Assembly (NCBI GenBank): GCA_021604845.1 | Contig: BQJT01000007.1 | Coordinates: forward strand, 1-48,834 | Direction: 5' to 3' | Length of the DNA stretch: 48,834 nucleotides | Origin: Cyclobacteriaceae bacterium | Lineage (GTDB): Bacteria > Bacteroidota > Bacteroidia > Cytophagales > Cyclobacteriaceae | Part shown: positions 16,202-25,909 of the stretch, piece by piece | Layout: each line of letters begins with the position of its first letter | Position numbering within the stretch: the stretch's first letter is position 1 | The notes under the pieces: model-generated | The model's input: the letters and a program-made list of their open reading frames with translations, nothing else | What the model was told of the DNA's origin: nothing | The model's database searches: none | Made by a program: the position numbers and the translations under genes

Positions 16202-17131
16202 TCATGAAATGATCAAAGGCCCTTCCTGGTTTACCGGGGAAATAAAGACGTCACAGATTATATCCAATTGCTTAAAACAAGCTTCCATTTCGTTTGCTAC
16301 TTTAGTAGCGGTTTCCGATGAACGGCTAAGTGAAAAAATGCTTGGTCCGGATCCGGAGATTCCACAACCTAATGCGCCGGCGTTTAAGGCTGCTGATTTT
16401 ACCTGGTCAAAGCCGGGTATCAGCATTGACCTCACCGGTTCAACTATTACATCTTCCATTGACCTGCTAATCAGGTCATAGTCCTCCTTGATCAACCCGG
16501 TGATTAATCCAGCCACGTTACCCCATTGAGTAACTGCGTCTTTTAGCAGCAGGCTTTTCTTTAGGATACTTCTGGCATCTTTAGTAGCGATCTCGATCTG
16601 AGGATGTACTATACTGGCGAATAGATCTTTAGGTGCATCAATTTTTACTACGTCGAGCGGGTTATAACTTCTGATCAACACAAACCCTCCTAACAGCGCA
16701 GGTGCTACATTATCGGCATGCGCCTCACCACAGGCTTCAAATTCGCCCTGCATGGCAAACGGCAGTAACTCCATTGGAGATAACGGTCTGCCAATTAATT
16801 CGTTGACACCAAAAACCGCGGCTACTGCACTGGCAGCGCTGGATCCCAGGCCGCTTCCCAGAGGCATCTTTTTCTCAAGAAATATTTCTATCCCACAATC
16901 CAGTTTCAGGTGATCCAAATAAGCCTTAATTGCTACAGAGGCGGTATTTTTATTAATATCTCGTGGTAATAACCCACCATCTCCCTTTATTTCCTGAATG
17001 ATAATGCCAGGTGAATCCTTGCGTTTCAGGGTAACCTCGTCTCCCGGTTGATGGACTGCGAATCCCAGTATATCAAAACCGCAGGTTACATTGGCCACGG
17101 TAGCAGGAGCGAAAATTTTTACACTCCTCAT
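16202..17131 (-). CDS. thrB: Homoserine kinase
   Basis: 309 residues, GHMP kinase family. The ATP-binding loop is PLGSGLGSSAASAVAAV (~91-107), and GCGISGSGPSIFSLS is the third GHMP motif. It phosphorylates homoserine for ThrC. The start overlaps the thrA stop by 4 bases (ATGA) and the stop is 1 base before thrC, so the three genes are translationally coupled. Confidence 0.95.
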   Translation of the reverse strand: MRSVKIFAPATVANVTCGFDILGFAVHQPGDEVTLKRKDSPGIIIQEIKGDGGLLPRDINKNTASVAIKAYLDHLKLDCGIEIFLEKKMPLGSGLGSSAASAVAAVFGVNELIGRPLSPMELLPFAMQGEFEACGEAHADNVAPALLGGFVLIRSYNPLDVVKIDAPKDLFASIVHPQIEIATKDARSILKKSLLLKDAVTQWGNVAGLITGLIKEDYDLISRSMEDVIVEPVRSMLIPGFDQVKSAALNAGALGCGISGSGPSIFSLSRSSETATKVANEMEACFKQLDIICDVFISPVNQEGPLIIS

Positions 17132-19593
17132 CCTACCAGGAAGTCACTTATTTCAAGCAAGTCCGCAAACACACCTGCTGCAGTTACTTCTGCCCCAGCT
17201 CCCGGACCCCGTATCAGCAACGGCTTATCCTGATACCGATCCGAACTTATGGCAATAATATTATCGCTTCCGGATAGCGAATAGAAAAGATGATCCGGAC
17301 CGACCGGGACCAGGTTGATTTTTGCCCTTCTGTTTTCCAGAGTTGCTATGTACCGCAAGACCTTGTCCTGCTTTGCTGCTGCGTCAATTTTGGCAGCCAT
17401 TGCGGGATCCTGCTTCTCCAGAGCGGCAAAAAATTCGCTTACCGATGAAGCTTCAAAACAGGCCGGTGCCAGCAGGGGCTCAATGTTTACATCTTCGAGT
17501 TCCATGGAAAGACCTGCTTCACGGGCCAGGATCAATATCTTCCGAGCCACATCCATTCCGTTTAAATCATCTCTGGGATCAGGTTCAGTATATCCTTTTT
17601 GCTGGGCCTCCTTTACAATCTCGCTAAATTTTTTTGAACCGTCGAAACTGTTGAAGATATAACTAATGGTTCCCGAAAGGACGCCTTCAATTTTTGTTAT
17701 GTTATCGCCACTAAGTTTCAGTTCATTAAGTGATTTAATAATCGGCAGCCCAGCTCCGACATTGGTTTCGTACAGGTATTTAACCTGTTTGCTAAAAGCG
17801 GTTTTCTGCAAAGTAGTATATTTTTGCATTGACTGGGAATTGGCTACTTTATTGGGTGTAACAATTGAAATGTTTGCATCCAAAACCCGTTGATAAACAT
17901 CCGGTACCGCCGATCCCGCGGTATTGTCTATGAAAATACCATTAGGTAGATTGAGTTCCTTCATGGTGTTAACGAAACCTGAAAGATCGGTGACTTCTCC
18001 TTTTGAGTCTAATGGCTCCCTCCAGTTATCTATGGAAATACCATTAGTATCGATCAGCATTTTTCGGGTATTTGCCACCCCTATCAACCTTATCTCAAGC
18101 AACCGCTGATTATAAAAAAAGTCAAACTGCTTGTGAAGCTGTTGTAGCAAGGTCCTTCCGATAAGTCCTGTTCCGACCATAAAAATATTAAGCAACCGTC
18201 TATTCGACAAAAAGAACGCTCCGTGCAATACCTTCAATGCTTTGTGTAAGTTTCGCTGGTCAATAACCACCGATACATTGAGTTCAGAGGAACCCTGGGC
18301 TATCGCAACTACATTTATACCGTTTTTACCTAGTGCTCCGAACAATTTATTGGCAATTCCCGGTGTTCGACGCATGTTTTCTCCAATAATGGCCACAATA
18401 GAGTGGTTATTTTCTATCAGGATTGGATCGATAAGTCCTGATTTTAGTTCAAAACTGAACTCCTCCTCTAATGTTGCCCTGGCTGCCTGCGATTGATCAG
18501 GATTTATTGCAAAACAAATGGAATGCTCTGAGCTTGCCTGTGTAATCAGAATCAGGTTTACTCCGGTTCTTCCCAATGCACCGAACATTCTGCTGGCTAC
18601 GCCCGGTACTCCTACCATTCCGCTTCCCTGGACATTTACCAGGGTAATTTCCCTGATGGAACTAATACCTTTAATGGGCATATCAGGAGTCTGGGCATCC
18701 TTGCTGATAGTGGTTCCTTCGAATTCCCTGTTAAAAGTGTTTCGGATTTTTAACGGAATATTTTTGGCAAAAGCAGGTTGTAACGTCGGGGGATAAATCA
18801 CCTTGGCTCCAAAATGGGTCAGCTCCATTGCTTCAACGTAGGACAAAGCTTGCAAAGAAAAGGCGCGCGATACGATATGCGGGTCCGCGGTCATTACACC
18901 ATCCACATCTGTCCATATCTCAATCTCTTCCGCATTTACGGCTGATGCTACAATAGCTGCAGTGTAATCAGACCCTCCCCTTCCTAATGTTGTGGTTTGC
19001 CCGAGGTCATTAGAGGCTATAAATCCCGTGATGACGGGTACATCAGAGTCGATTTTAGAAAAATAGTCAACTATTAACTTATTGGTAGTATCAAAGTCGA
19101 CTGTAGCAGCGCCAAACTGATCATCAGTACGGATTAATTCACGGCTGTCTACCGATTCGGAAGGCAATCCAAGTTGCTTAAGATAGTTTGATACTGTATA
19201 TGCTGAAAGCCTTTCTCCAAAACTTAAGATTAGGTCCTTACTTCTAGGTGATAGTTCTTTCAAGAGAGTAACTCCATGAATGATCTCTTCCAACTCATTG
19301 ATCAGGCGCTTGGTATGTGCCAGCACCTGACTTTGGTCCTTTACTGGTAGCAACTGCTTAATTGCCTGGAAGTGTCGGTTCTGCAGTTCCAGGATGCTCT
19401 GATTAACCTGTTCCAGGTCTCCTCTAACAGCGTAATCTCCGACATCAATCAGCAGGTTGGTAATACCCTTCATAGCAGAAACTACTACCATTACCGGAGT
19501 GTTTGAACGGTGATAATCTTCCAGGATGCTGCCTACAAGTTTTATACTGTCGGAGGACCCAACGGAGGTTCCACCAAACTTTAAGACCTTCAT
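17128..19593 (-). CDS. thrA: Bifunctional aspartokinase / homoserine dehydrogenase I
   Basis: 821 residues, the normal length of the fused enzyme. Residues 1-~295 are the kinase (KFGGTSVGS at 5-13, GRGGSDYTAA at 205-213). Two ACT-type regulatory segments follow (GSGMVGVPGVASRMF around 323-337, GENMRRTPGIANKLF around 404-418). The dehydrogenase begins near 468 with the dinucleotide loop GTGLIGR (474-480) and carries NETNVGAG-like YETNVGAGLP and DPRDDLNGMDVARK. It catalyses the first and third steps from aspartate to threonine and is typically threonine-inhibited through the ACT part. The gene starts 34 bases after gltD, so it may depend on the glt promoter. Confidence 0.96.
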   Translation of the reverse strand: MKVLKFGGTSVGSSDSIKLVGSILEDYHRSNTPVMVVVSAMKGITNLLIDVGDYAVRGDLEQVNQSILELQNRHFQAIKQLLPVKDQSQVLAHTKRLINELEEIIHGVTLLKELSPRSKDLILSFGERLSAYTVSNYLKQLGLPSESVDSRELIRTDDQFGAATVDFDTTNKLIVDYFSKIDSDVPVITGFIASNDLGQTTTLGRGGSDYTAAIVASAVNAEEIEIWTDVDGVMTADPHIVSRAFSLQALSYVEAMELTHFGAKVIYPPTLQPAFAKNIPLKIRNTFNREFEGTTISKDAQTPDMPIKGISSIREITLVNVQGSGMVGVPGVASRMFGALGRTGVNLILITQASSEHSICFAINPDQSQAARATLEEEFSFELKSGLIDPILIENNHSIVAIIGENMRRTPGIANKLFGALGKNGINVVAIAQGSSELNVSVVIDQRNLHKALKVLHGAFFLSNRRLLNIFMVGTGLIGRTLLQQLHKQFDFFYNQRLLEIRLIGVANTRKMLIDTNGISIDNWREPLDSKGEVTDLSGFVNTMKELNLPNGIFIDNTAGSAVPDVYQRVLDANISIVTPNKVANSQSMQKYTTLQKTAFSKQVKYLYETNVGAGLPIIKSLNELKLSGDNITKIEGVLSGTISYIFNSFDGSKKFSEIVKEAQQKGYTEPDPRDDLNGMDVARKILILAREAGLSMELEDVNIEPLLAPACFEASSVSEFFAALEKQDPAMAAKIDAAAKQDKVLRYIATLENRRAKINLVPVGPDHLFYSLSGSDNIIAISSDRYQDKPLLIRGPGAGAEVTAAGVFADLLEISDFLVG

Positions 19594-19627
19594 TGACGGG
19601 GATGTATTCTATACTGTTGAACTTTGA

Positions 19628-21115
19628 TTAAGGAAGATAGGTCTGACCCATTAGAAATTTATCACATTCCCTGGCAGCAGCACGACCCTCGTTGATTGCC
19701 CATACCACCAGACTTTGGCCACGACGTGCATCACCTGCGGCAAAGACTTTTTCAACATTGGTAGTAAACCTACCGTATGGTGCGTTTATATTACTTCTTT
19801 GATCGGTTTCAACCCCAAGGGCTTCCAACAATTGTGATTCTGGACCAAGATAACCCATAGCCAGCAAAACCAAATCAGCCGTTACAATGGTTTCCGATCC
19901 AGGCATTTCAACTGGCACAAACCGACCTTCCTGATTTTTCTCCCACTTTATGGTTACCAGATGTATCTGTTTCACATTACCTTCTTCGTCTCCGGTAAAT
20001 TTCTTTGTCATGCTGCAATAGCGGCGTGGATCATCTCCAAACCTTGCCTGTGCTTCTTCCTGCCCGTAGTCCAGCAGGTATACTTTGGGCCACTCAGGCC
20101 AGGGATTGTCTCCAGCCCGTTCCATAGGTGGTTTATCGAGGATTTCCAATTGATTCAGGGTGGTGCATCCATGCCTCAATGAAGTAGCGACGCAATCAGT
20201 ACCTGTATCACCTCCTCCAATAACAATCACATTTTTGTCTTTAGCGCTGATGTAGTTACCGTCTTCCAAACCACTATCCAGTAAACTCTTGGTGTTAGCC
20301 CTTAAGAAATCCATGGCAAAGTGAATACCCTTAAGGTGTCGGCCCTCTACCCGCAAATCACGTGGTTTGGTGGCTCCTGTACACAGGACAACGGCATCGA
20401 ATTCACTCATTAAATCCGATGGTAGTAAATTTATTCCTACCTCAACTTCAGTTTTGAATACTACTCCCTCTTGCTGCATGAGGTTAATCCTTCGATTTAC
20501 CACCTGCTGCTTATCCAGTTTCATATTAGGAATACCGTACATAAGCAGACCACCTACCCGGTCGTCTCGTTCAAATACGGTTACTGAGTGCCCTGCTTTA
20601 TTTAGTTGATCGGCACATGAAAGTCCTGCCGGTCCGGAGCCGATAACCGCAACTTGCTTACCAGTTCGTTTTTCGGGTGGCTGCGGTTTAATCCAACCCT
20701 CCTTAAACGCCTTCTCTATAATAGCTTGTTCAATATTCTTAATGGTTACCGGTGGCTCATTGATACCCAGTACACAGGACCCTTCACAAGGCGCAGGACA
20801 AACTCTTCCGGTAAACTCGGGAAAGTTATTGGTTTTCAGCAGTAGCTGTAGTGCTTCTTCCCATTTTCCCTTATATACCATATCATTCCAGTCAGGAATC
20901 AGGTTATTTATAGGACAACCGCTAGCCATACCAGAGATGAGTGTTCCCGTATGACAAAATGGTACACCACAGTTCATACATCGAGCACCCTGGTTTTTCA
21001 GCTGGTCTTCTTCCATTTCCAAATGGAACTCGTTCCAATCCTCGACTCGCTCCAGCGGCGATCGGTCGCCTGGTACTTCTCGTTGGTATTCTAGAAAACC
21101 CGTTACTTTTCCCAT
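19628..21115 (-). CDS. gltD: Glutamate synthase small subunit (beta, NADPH)
   Basis: 495 residues. An N-terminal iron-sulfur domain carries Cys46, Cys49, Cys54, Cys67 and Cys106, Cys110, Cys114 ([24 protein letters not shown]), the residues that bind two 4Fe-4S clusters at the GltB/GltD interface. FAD binding is at [14 protein letters not shown] and NADPH binding at [15 protein letters not shown]; the second FAD motif [10 protein letters not shown] and [12 protein letters not shown]-like [17 protein letters not shown] close the domain. It passes electrons from NADPH to GltB. It begins 6 bases after gltB ends. Confidence 0.96.
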   Translation of the reverse strand: MGKVTGFLEYQREVPGDRSPLERVEDWNEFHLEMEEDQLKNQGARCMNCGVPFCHTGTLISGMASGCPINNLIPDWNDMVYKGKWEEALQLLLKTNNFPEFTGRVCPAPCEGSCVLGINEPPVTIKNIEQAIIEKAFKEGWIKPQPPEKRTGKQVAVIGSGPAGLSCADQLNKAGHSVTVFERDDRVGGLLMYGIPNMKLDKQQVVNRRINLMQQEGVVFKTEVEVGINLLPSDLMSEFDAVVLCTGATKPRDLRVEGRHLKGIHFAMDFLRANTKSLLDSGLEDGNYISAKDKNVIVIGGGDTGTDCVATSLRHGCTTLNQLEILDKPPMERAGDNPWPEWPKVYLLDYGQEEAQARFGDDPRRYCSMTKKFTGDEEGNVKQIHLVTIKWEKNQEGRFVPVEMPGSETIVTADLVLLAMGYLGPESQLLEALGVETDQRSNINAPYGRFTTNVEKVFAAGDARRGQSLVVWAINEGRAAARECDKFLMGQTYLP

Positions 21116-21121
21116 CTAAAT

Positions 21122-24100
21122 TCAGCTAGCTTGTTCTAATTGTTTGTGTTCCAGCATCGCACGCTTGTAATCCCTCGGCATTACCTTAACGAAATGTTCA
21201 CTTACCTGATCCCATTTAGAAAGGATGTCAGAGGCCAGATCACTTCCGGTGAATTCCTGATGTTTCCTGATCAGGTTCTTCACCAGGTCAAAATCTTCAT
21301 AGGAAAATGGATCGAGATCGACCATTTCCAGATTACAGAATTTTTCAAATTGTTTCTTTGGATCGTAAATATAGGCAGTTCCACCACTCATTCCGGCAGC
21401 AAAATTACGTCCAGTGGCACCCAGTACAACCACAGTTCCTCCGGTCATATATTCGCAGCCATGATCACCTACTCCTTCTACTACTGCGGTAACCCCTGAG
21501 TTTCTAACACAAAACCGTTCTCCGGCTTGTCCTCTGATAAAGGCTTCACCTGCAGTAGCACCATAGAATGCCACATTGCCAATGATCATGTGCTCGTGTG
21601 GCCGGTAAGTAGACTCCTGGTGCGGGTAAATTATTAGTTCAGCTCCGGATAACCCTTTACCAAAGTAGTCGTTGGCCTCACCTTCCAATTCAAAACGTAC
21701 TCCCCGAGTGGCAAAGGCCCCAAAACTCTGACCGGCAGAACCCTTGAAACTGAAATGCAAAGTTCCGGATGGCAATCCTTCGGAACCGTATTTCTTTGAA
21801 ATCTCATTGCTTAATAAAGCGCCAACAGCCCTGTCGGTATTGATTATATCGAATGAACCCTTGTATGCAGTTCCGTATTCCAGTGTACGTTGAGCGGCTT
21901 TTAGCAAAATCCAATCCAGAATGTCATCCATTTCATGGTCCTGGGAGATCTGGTTGTACAAGCCGGCCTCCTCTCCGGATCGCTCCTGGTACAACACAGG
22001 GCTTAAATCCAATGTTTTTAACTTCGGATCCTCAATATCTTCCCTCACCTCCAGTGACCCAACCTGGCCAACCATTTCATTAACGCTTCGGAAGCCCAAT
22101 GAAGCCATAATTTCTCGCAAATCTTCTGCCAGGAATCTGAAGAAGTTTACCACATGATCCGGGTCTCCGGTAAATTTTTTGCGTAACTCAGGATTCTGGG
22201 TGGCAATTCCCACCGGACAGGTATTCAGGTGACATTTACGCATCATGATACAGCCTTCGACCACCAAAGCACCGGTGGCAACACCCCATTCCTCTGCCCC
22301 CAGTAATGCCGCGATAGCTAAATCCCTTCCGGTTCTTATCTGTCCATCGGTTTGCAACACCACCCTATTCCTTAACTTGTTCTTAACCAGGGTCTGGTGG
22401 GCTTCGGCTACTCCCAGTTCCCACGGCAAACCCGCATGACGTATTGAGCTTATTGGGCTGGCGCCGGTTCCGCCATCATGGCCGGAAATCAATATTACAT
22501 CAGCTTTGGCTTTGGCCACCCCTGCAGCAATGGTTCCAACACCTGCTTCCGCTACCAGCTTAACATTGATCCTTGCCTCCCGGTTGGAATTCTTAAGATC
22601 AAATATTAACTGCTTTAAATCTTCAATACTATAAATATCATGATGCGGAGGAGGAGATATTAATCCCACCCCTGGGGTGCTGTGTCGTACTCTACCAATC
22701 CAGTCATCCACTTTATGTCCAGGCAACTGTCCTCCTTCCCCAGGTTTGGCACCCTGGGCCATTTTAATCTGGAGTTCTGCCGCATTGGTTAAATAATTGC
22801 TGGTGACACCAAATCGTCCTGAGGCGACCTGCTTGATAGCAGAACGTTCCCAGTCACCGTTGGGCTTCCTCTCAAATCGAATTTCATCTTCACCACCTTC
22901 ACCACTATTACTCTTACCTCCAATACGGTTCATGGCAATTGCCAGGGTAGAGTGCGCTTCATGGCTTATGGAACCAAAGGACATTGCCCCGGTAGCGAAC
23001 CTTTTAAAAATACTTTCTGCTGGCTCTACCTCTTCCAATGGAACAGCACTGCGTTCTTTAAACTTAAACAAACTTCTCAGGGTACAGGCTCGCTCCTGCT
23101 GAACATTAATTAACTGAGAATATTTCTTGTATAAAGCATAATCATTATCGCGGGTGGCTCTTTGAAGAAAGTGGATACTTTCCGGATTGAACAAGTGGAA
23201 TTCCCCTTCCTTTTTCCATTGGTATACACCCCCTTCGGGTAACCCTTGTTCAGTTGTAAATGGTGAGTTGAATGCCTCATTATGATTTTTGAGCACATCA
23301 CTGGCCAACTGGTCAAATGTAATCCCACTAATTCTACTGATACTGTCGGTAAAACACTTGTTTACAACCTCACTACTGAGCCCAAGGATCTCAAATATTT
23401 GTGCACCCTGATATGATTGAAGGGTGGATATTCCCATTTTAGAGAATATTTTAAGCAAGCCGTAATTGATTCCCTGGATGTATCGATCGACTGCTTCGGT
23501 CTCGCTGCTAATGGTCAGATCACCCGAGGCTAAGGTCTTGATGCCGGCAATGCTTAGATAGGGGAAAATCGCATTAGCACCATAGCCTATCAATGTGGCA
23601 AAATGATGGGTTTCAATAACTCCACCCGAGACAATTATCAGTCCTACCGCAGCTCTTAATCGTTTGTTAATAAGATGATGATGTACCGCACCACATATTA
23701 CCAATGCCGGAATGGCTGCCATACTCTGTGAAATGTTGACGTCGGACAAAATCAAAAGTTTTACCCCGTTACGTGCAGCTTCTTCCGCTTCCAAACAGAT
23801 TTGCTCAATTGCTTGTTCCAGTCTTCCCGGTTCACCATCGGCCTTAAATAAAGTTTGGATAGTCTGACTTTTAAAATTTGGGTGATCTATCTGATTTAAT
23901 TTCTGGAATGAAGCATTATCTAATACAGGATGCTTCAATTGAATCTCCTGACAATGCTCCGGTGTCTCCCGTAGGATATTAAGATTGCTGCCAAGTTTTG
24001 TAAATAGCGACATCACCATTTTCTCCCTTATGGGATCGATTGGTGGATTACTTACCTGAGCAAATAGTTGTTTAAAATAGTTGGAGATGTGCTGCGTTTT

Positions 24101-25639
24101 GGTCGAAAGCACCGCCAATGGGGTGTCGGCCCCCATAGAACCAACCGGTTCAGCAGCCTTCTCCACCATGGGACCCAGGATTAGGTTTAAATCCTCCTGG
24201 CTGAATCCAAATGCCAACTGCTTTTGTAATAAATTTTCGGAATGTTTGTCATCCGATGATTTCGCAGGCAACTGATTTAAATAAACTTTGTGCTGGTCCA
24301 ACCATTGCTGATATGGCTGCCTGGTGCAGATATCTTTTTTCAACTCTTCATCACTAATAATCCTGCCCGCAGCCAAATCCACCACAAACATTTTACCGGG
24401 TTGCAGCCTTCCCTTTAATATTACTTTAGACTCATCAACCGGCAAGGCACCCGCTTCTGAAGCCATAACCAGCTTATCATCTGAAGTAAGGCAATATCGC
24501 GAAGGTCTGAGTCCGTTTCTGTCCAGAGTAGCGCCCACTACTTCTCCATCTGTAAAACAAATTGAAGCCGGGCCATCCCATGGCTCCATTAGTGAAGCAT
24601 GATACTCGTAAAATGCTTTTTTATAATCTTCCATCAGGTCATTGCCCTGCCATGCCTCAGGGATTACCATCATCATCGCATGTGGTAGGGACCGGCCGCT
24701 AAGCACCAGCATTTCGATTATGGCATCCAGGTTTGCAGAATCAGAGTGGGCCTTGTCACAAACAGGGAGCAATAATTCGAATTCCTCCGAAGTAAATAAA
24801 TCCGACTCGAAAAGAGCTTGTTTGGATTTCATCCAGTTCACATTTCCACGAATGGTATTTATCTCACCATTGTGAGCAATAAACCTGAACGGCTGTGCCA
24901 GTTTCCACTTTGGAACTGTATTGGTACTAAACCTGGAGTGTACCAACGCGAGTGCGCTGACTATTCGGTGATCACGCAAATCGGTGTAATAGATGGGAAG
25001 CTGATCGGTACGGAGTTGTCCCTTGTACACCACGGTCCTGGTCGATAGTGAAGCCCAGTAGAAATCATAGTTATTTCCTTCGATGGATCGTCCTCTGGTG
25101 GTACTACCAATACTATGCGTTGTATTCATCCGGAAGACAAACAGTTTGCGTTCCAGTGTTTGCTGATCAACAGTGTCCCGGTGCTTTATAAATATCTGCT
25201 CATAATGTAACTCCACCGATTTTGCACTGCTGCCGATGGTCGTATTGTTAATCGGTATCTTACGAAAACCAAGAATTTCCAAACCAAGTATTTCCGCTAC
25301 CTCATACAATCTTTGCCTGCAGGCTTCCCGAACGCGTTCTTCAACTGGAAAAAAAATCACTCCTACCCCATAACCACCGCTATCAGGTAGATCAATCTGT
25401 AACTTACGGCATTCATCTTCAAAGAATTCATGCGGGATCTGAACCAGGATCCCTGCCCCATCTCCTGTTTCAGGTTCGCATCCACAAGCCCCCCTATGCT
25501 GCATGTTTTCAAGCATAATCAAGGCATCTTCCACCACCTGATGTGATTTTACTCCTTTTAAATTAGCTACGAAACCTATCCCGCAGGAGTCGTGTTCCAT
25601 CTCGGGGAGGTATAACGATTTGTTGTTCCCTTTTTTCAT
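21122..25639 (-). CDS. gltB: Glutamate synthase large subunit (alpha)
   Basis: 1505 residues, the full length of bacterial GltB. Order of domains: class II glutamine amidotransferase with nucleophile Cys19 in DSCGIGFVANLKG (so an 18-residue propeptide would be removed), a central linking domain, the FMN synthase domain (SGEGGEDEIRFER, LISGHDGGTGASP), the iron-sulfur loop CHLNTCPVGIATQ, and the C-terminal GXGXG helix domain. It makes two glutamates from glutamine and 2-oxoglutarate. It is the first gene of the run that ends with thrC. The 255-bp upstream gap must contain the promoter. Confidence 0.97.
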   Translation of the reverse strand: MKKGNNKSLYLPEMEHDSCGIGFVANLKGVKSHQVVEDALIMLENMQHRGACGCEPETGDGAGILVQIPHEFFEDECRKLQIDLPDSGGYGVGVIFFPVEERVREACRQRLYEVAEILGLEILGFRKIPINNTTIGSSAKSVELHYEQIFIKHRDTVDQQTLERKLFVFRMNTTHSIGSTTRGRSIEGNNYDFYWASLSTRTVVYKGQLRTDQLPIYYTDLRDHRIVSALALVHSRFSTNTVPKWKLAQPFRFIAHNGEINTIRGNVNWMKSKQALFESDLFTSEEFELLLPVCDKAHSDSANLDAIIEMLVLSGRSLPHAMMMVIPEAWQGNDLMEDYKKAFYEYHASLMEPWDGPASICFTDGEVVGATLDRNGLRPSRYCLTSDDKLVMASEAGALPVDESKVILKGRLQPGKMFVVDLAAGRIISDEELKKDICTRQPYQQWLDQHKVYLNQLPAKSSDDKHSENLLQKQLAFGFSQEDLNLILGPMVEKAAEPVGSMGADTPLAVLSTKTQHISNYFKQLFAQVSNPPIDPIREKMVMSLFTKLGSNLNILRETPEHCQEIQLKHPVLDNASFQKLNQIDHPNFKSQTIQTLFKADGEPGRLEQAIEQICLEAEEAARNGVKLLILSDVNISQSMAAIPALVICGAVHHHLINKRLRAAVGLIIVSGGVIETHHFATLIGYGANAIFPYLSIAGIKTLASGDLTISSETEAVDRYIQGINYGLLKIFSKMGISTLQSYQGAQIFEILGLSSEVVNKCFTDSISRISGITFDQLASDVLKNHNEAFNSPFTTEQGLPEGGVYQWKKEGEFHLFNPESIHFLQRATRDNDYALYKKYSQLINVQQERACTLRSLFKFKERSAVPLEEVEPAESIFKRFATGAMSFGSISHEAHSTLAIAMNRIGGKSNSGEGGEDEIRFERKPNGDWERSAIKQVASGRFGVTSNYLTNAAELQIKMAQGAKPGEGGQLPGHKVDDWIGRVRHSTPGVGLISPPPHHDIYSIEDLKQLIFDLKNSNREARINVKLVAEAGVGTIAAGVAKAKADVILISGHDGGTGASPISSIRHAGLPWELGVAEAHQTLVKNKLRNRVVLQTDGQIRTGRDLAIAALLGAEEWGVATGALVVEGCIMMRKCHLNTCPVGIATQNPELRKKFTGDPDHVVNFFRFLAEDLREIMASLGFRSVNEMVGQVGSLEVREDIEDPKLKTLDLSPVLYQERSGEEAGLYNQISQDHEMDDILDWILLKAAQRTLEYGTAYKGSFDIINTDRAVGALLSNEISKKYGSEGLPSGTLHFSFKGSAGQSFGAFATRGVRFELEGEANDYFGKGLSGAELIIYPHQESTYRPHEHMIIGNVAFYGATAGEAFIRGQAGERFCVRNSGVTAVVEGVGDHGCEYMTGGTVVVLGATGRNFAAGMSGGTAYIYDPKKQFEKFCNLEMVDLDPFSYEDFDLVKNLIRKHQEFTGSDLASDILSKWDQVSEHFVKVMPRDYKRAMLEHKQLEQAS

Positions 25640-25894
25640 TTGTAAACATCGTAAATGTAAAACGGCTTTAGCATCCTTAAACAGAAGCGGGATAACTTCT
25701 TAGGTGTGCTTTTTTAGCGGTCGATTTTTCTAATCCGAACCATAAATTTAATCATAAATGCCCCCTAATTAAAATAATTTGGAATATCGATCGAAACAAT
25801 TAATAATATATCAAAATATTATGCTGTTTTTTATCAAATCGATAATTTGCATAACCCAACCATCTCCAATATTGCTGATTTGACAGAATTGCTA
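25640..25894. other. gltB upstream region
   Basis: This AT-rich gap lies between the ilvA stop and gltB (both minus strand). It contains an inverted repeat TTATC-AAATC-GATAA, and on the minus strand two very short ORFs; one (ATG at 25756) encodes MIKFMVRIRKIDR after an AGGGGG stretch. No T-tailed terminator lies between these ORFs and gltB, so attenuation is not supported. The gltB promoter should be here, but no confident -33/-7 pair was found. Confidence 0.4.
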
Positions 25895-25909
25895 TCAAAT
25901 CAAATATTG
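25867..25909 (-). terminator. Imperfect hairpin overlapping the ilvA stop codon
   Basis: CAATATT-GC-TGATTTG (25867-25882) pairs with CAAATCA-AATATTG (25896-25909): 14 bp with a 2-base bulge and a 13-base loop. It spans the end of ilvA and may serve as the 3' end of the ilv transcript, but no T run follows on the minus strand. Confidence 0.4.

Noticed and set aside
25640-25800. Short minus-strand ORF (MIKFMVRIRKIDR) with a purine-rich AGGGGG before its ATG, upstream of gltB, considered as a glt-thr leader peptide
   Set aside because: No enrichment for Glu, Gln or Thr codons, no T-tailed terminator between it and gltB, and short ORFs arise easily in such AT-rich DNA.
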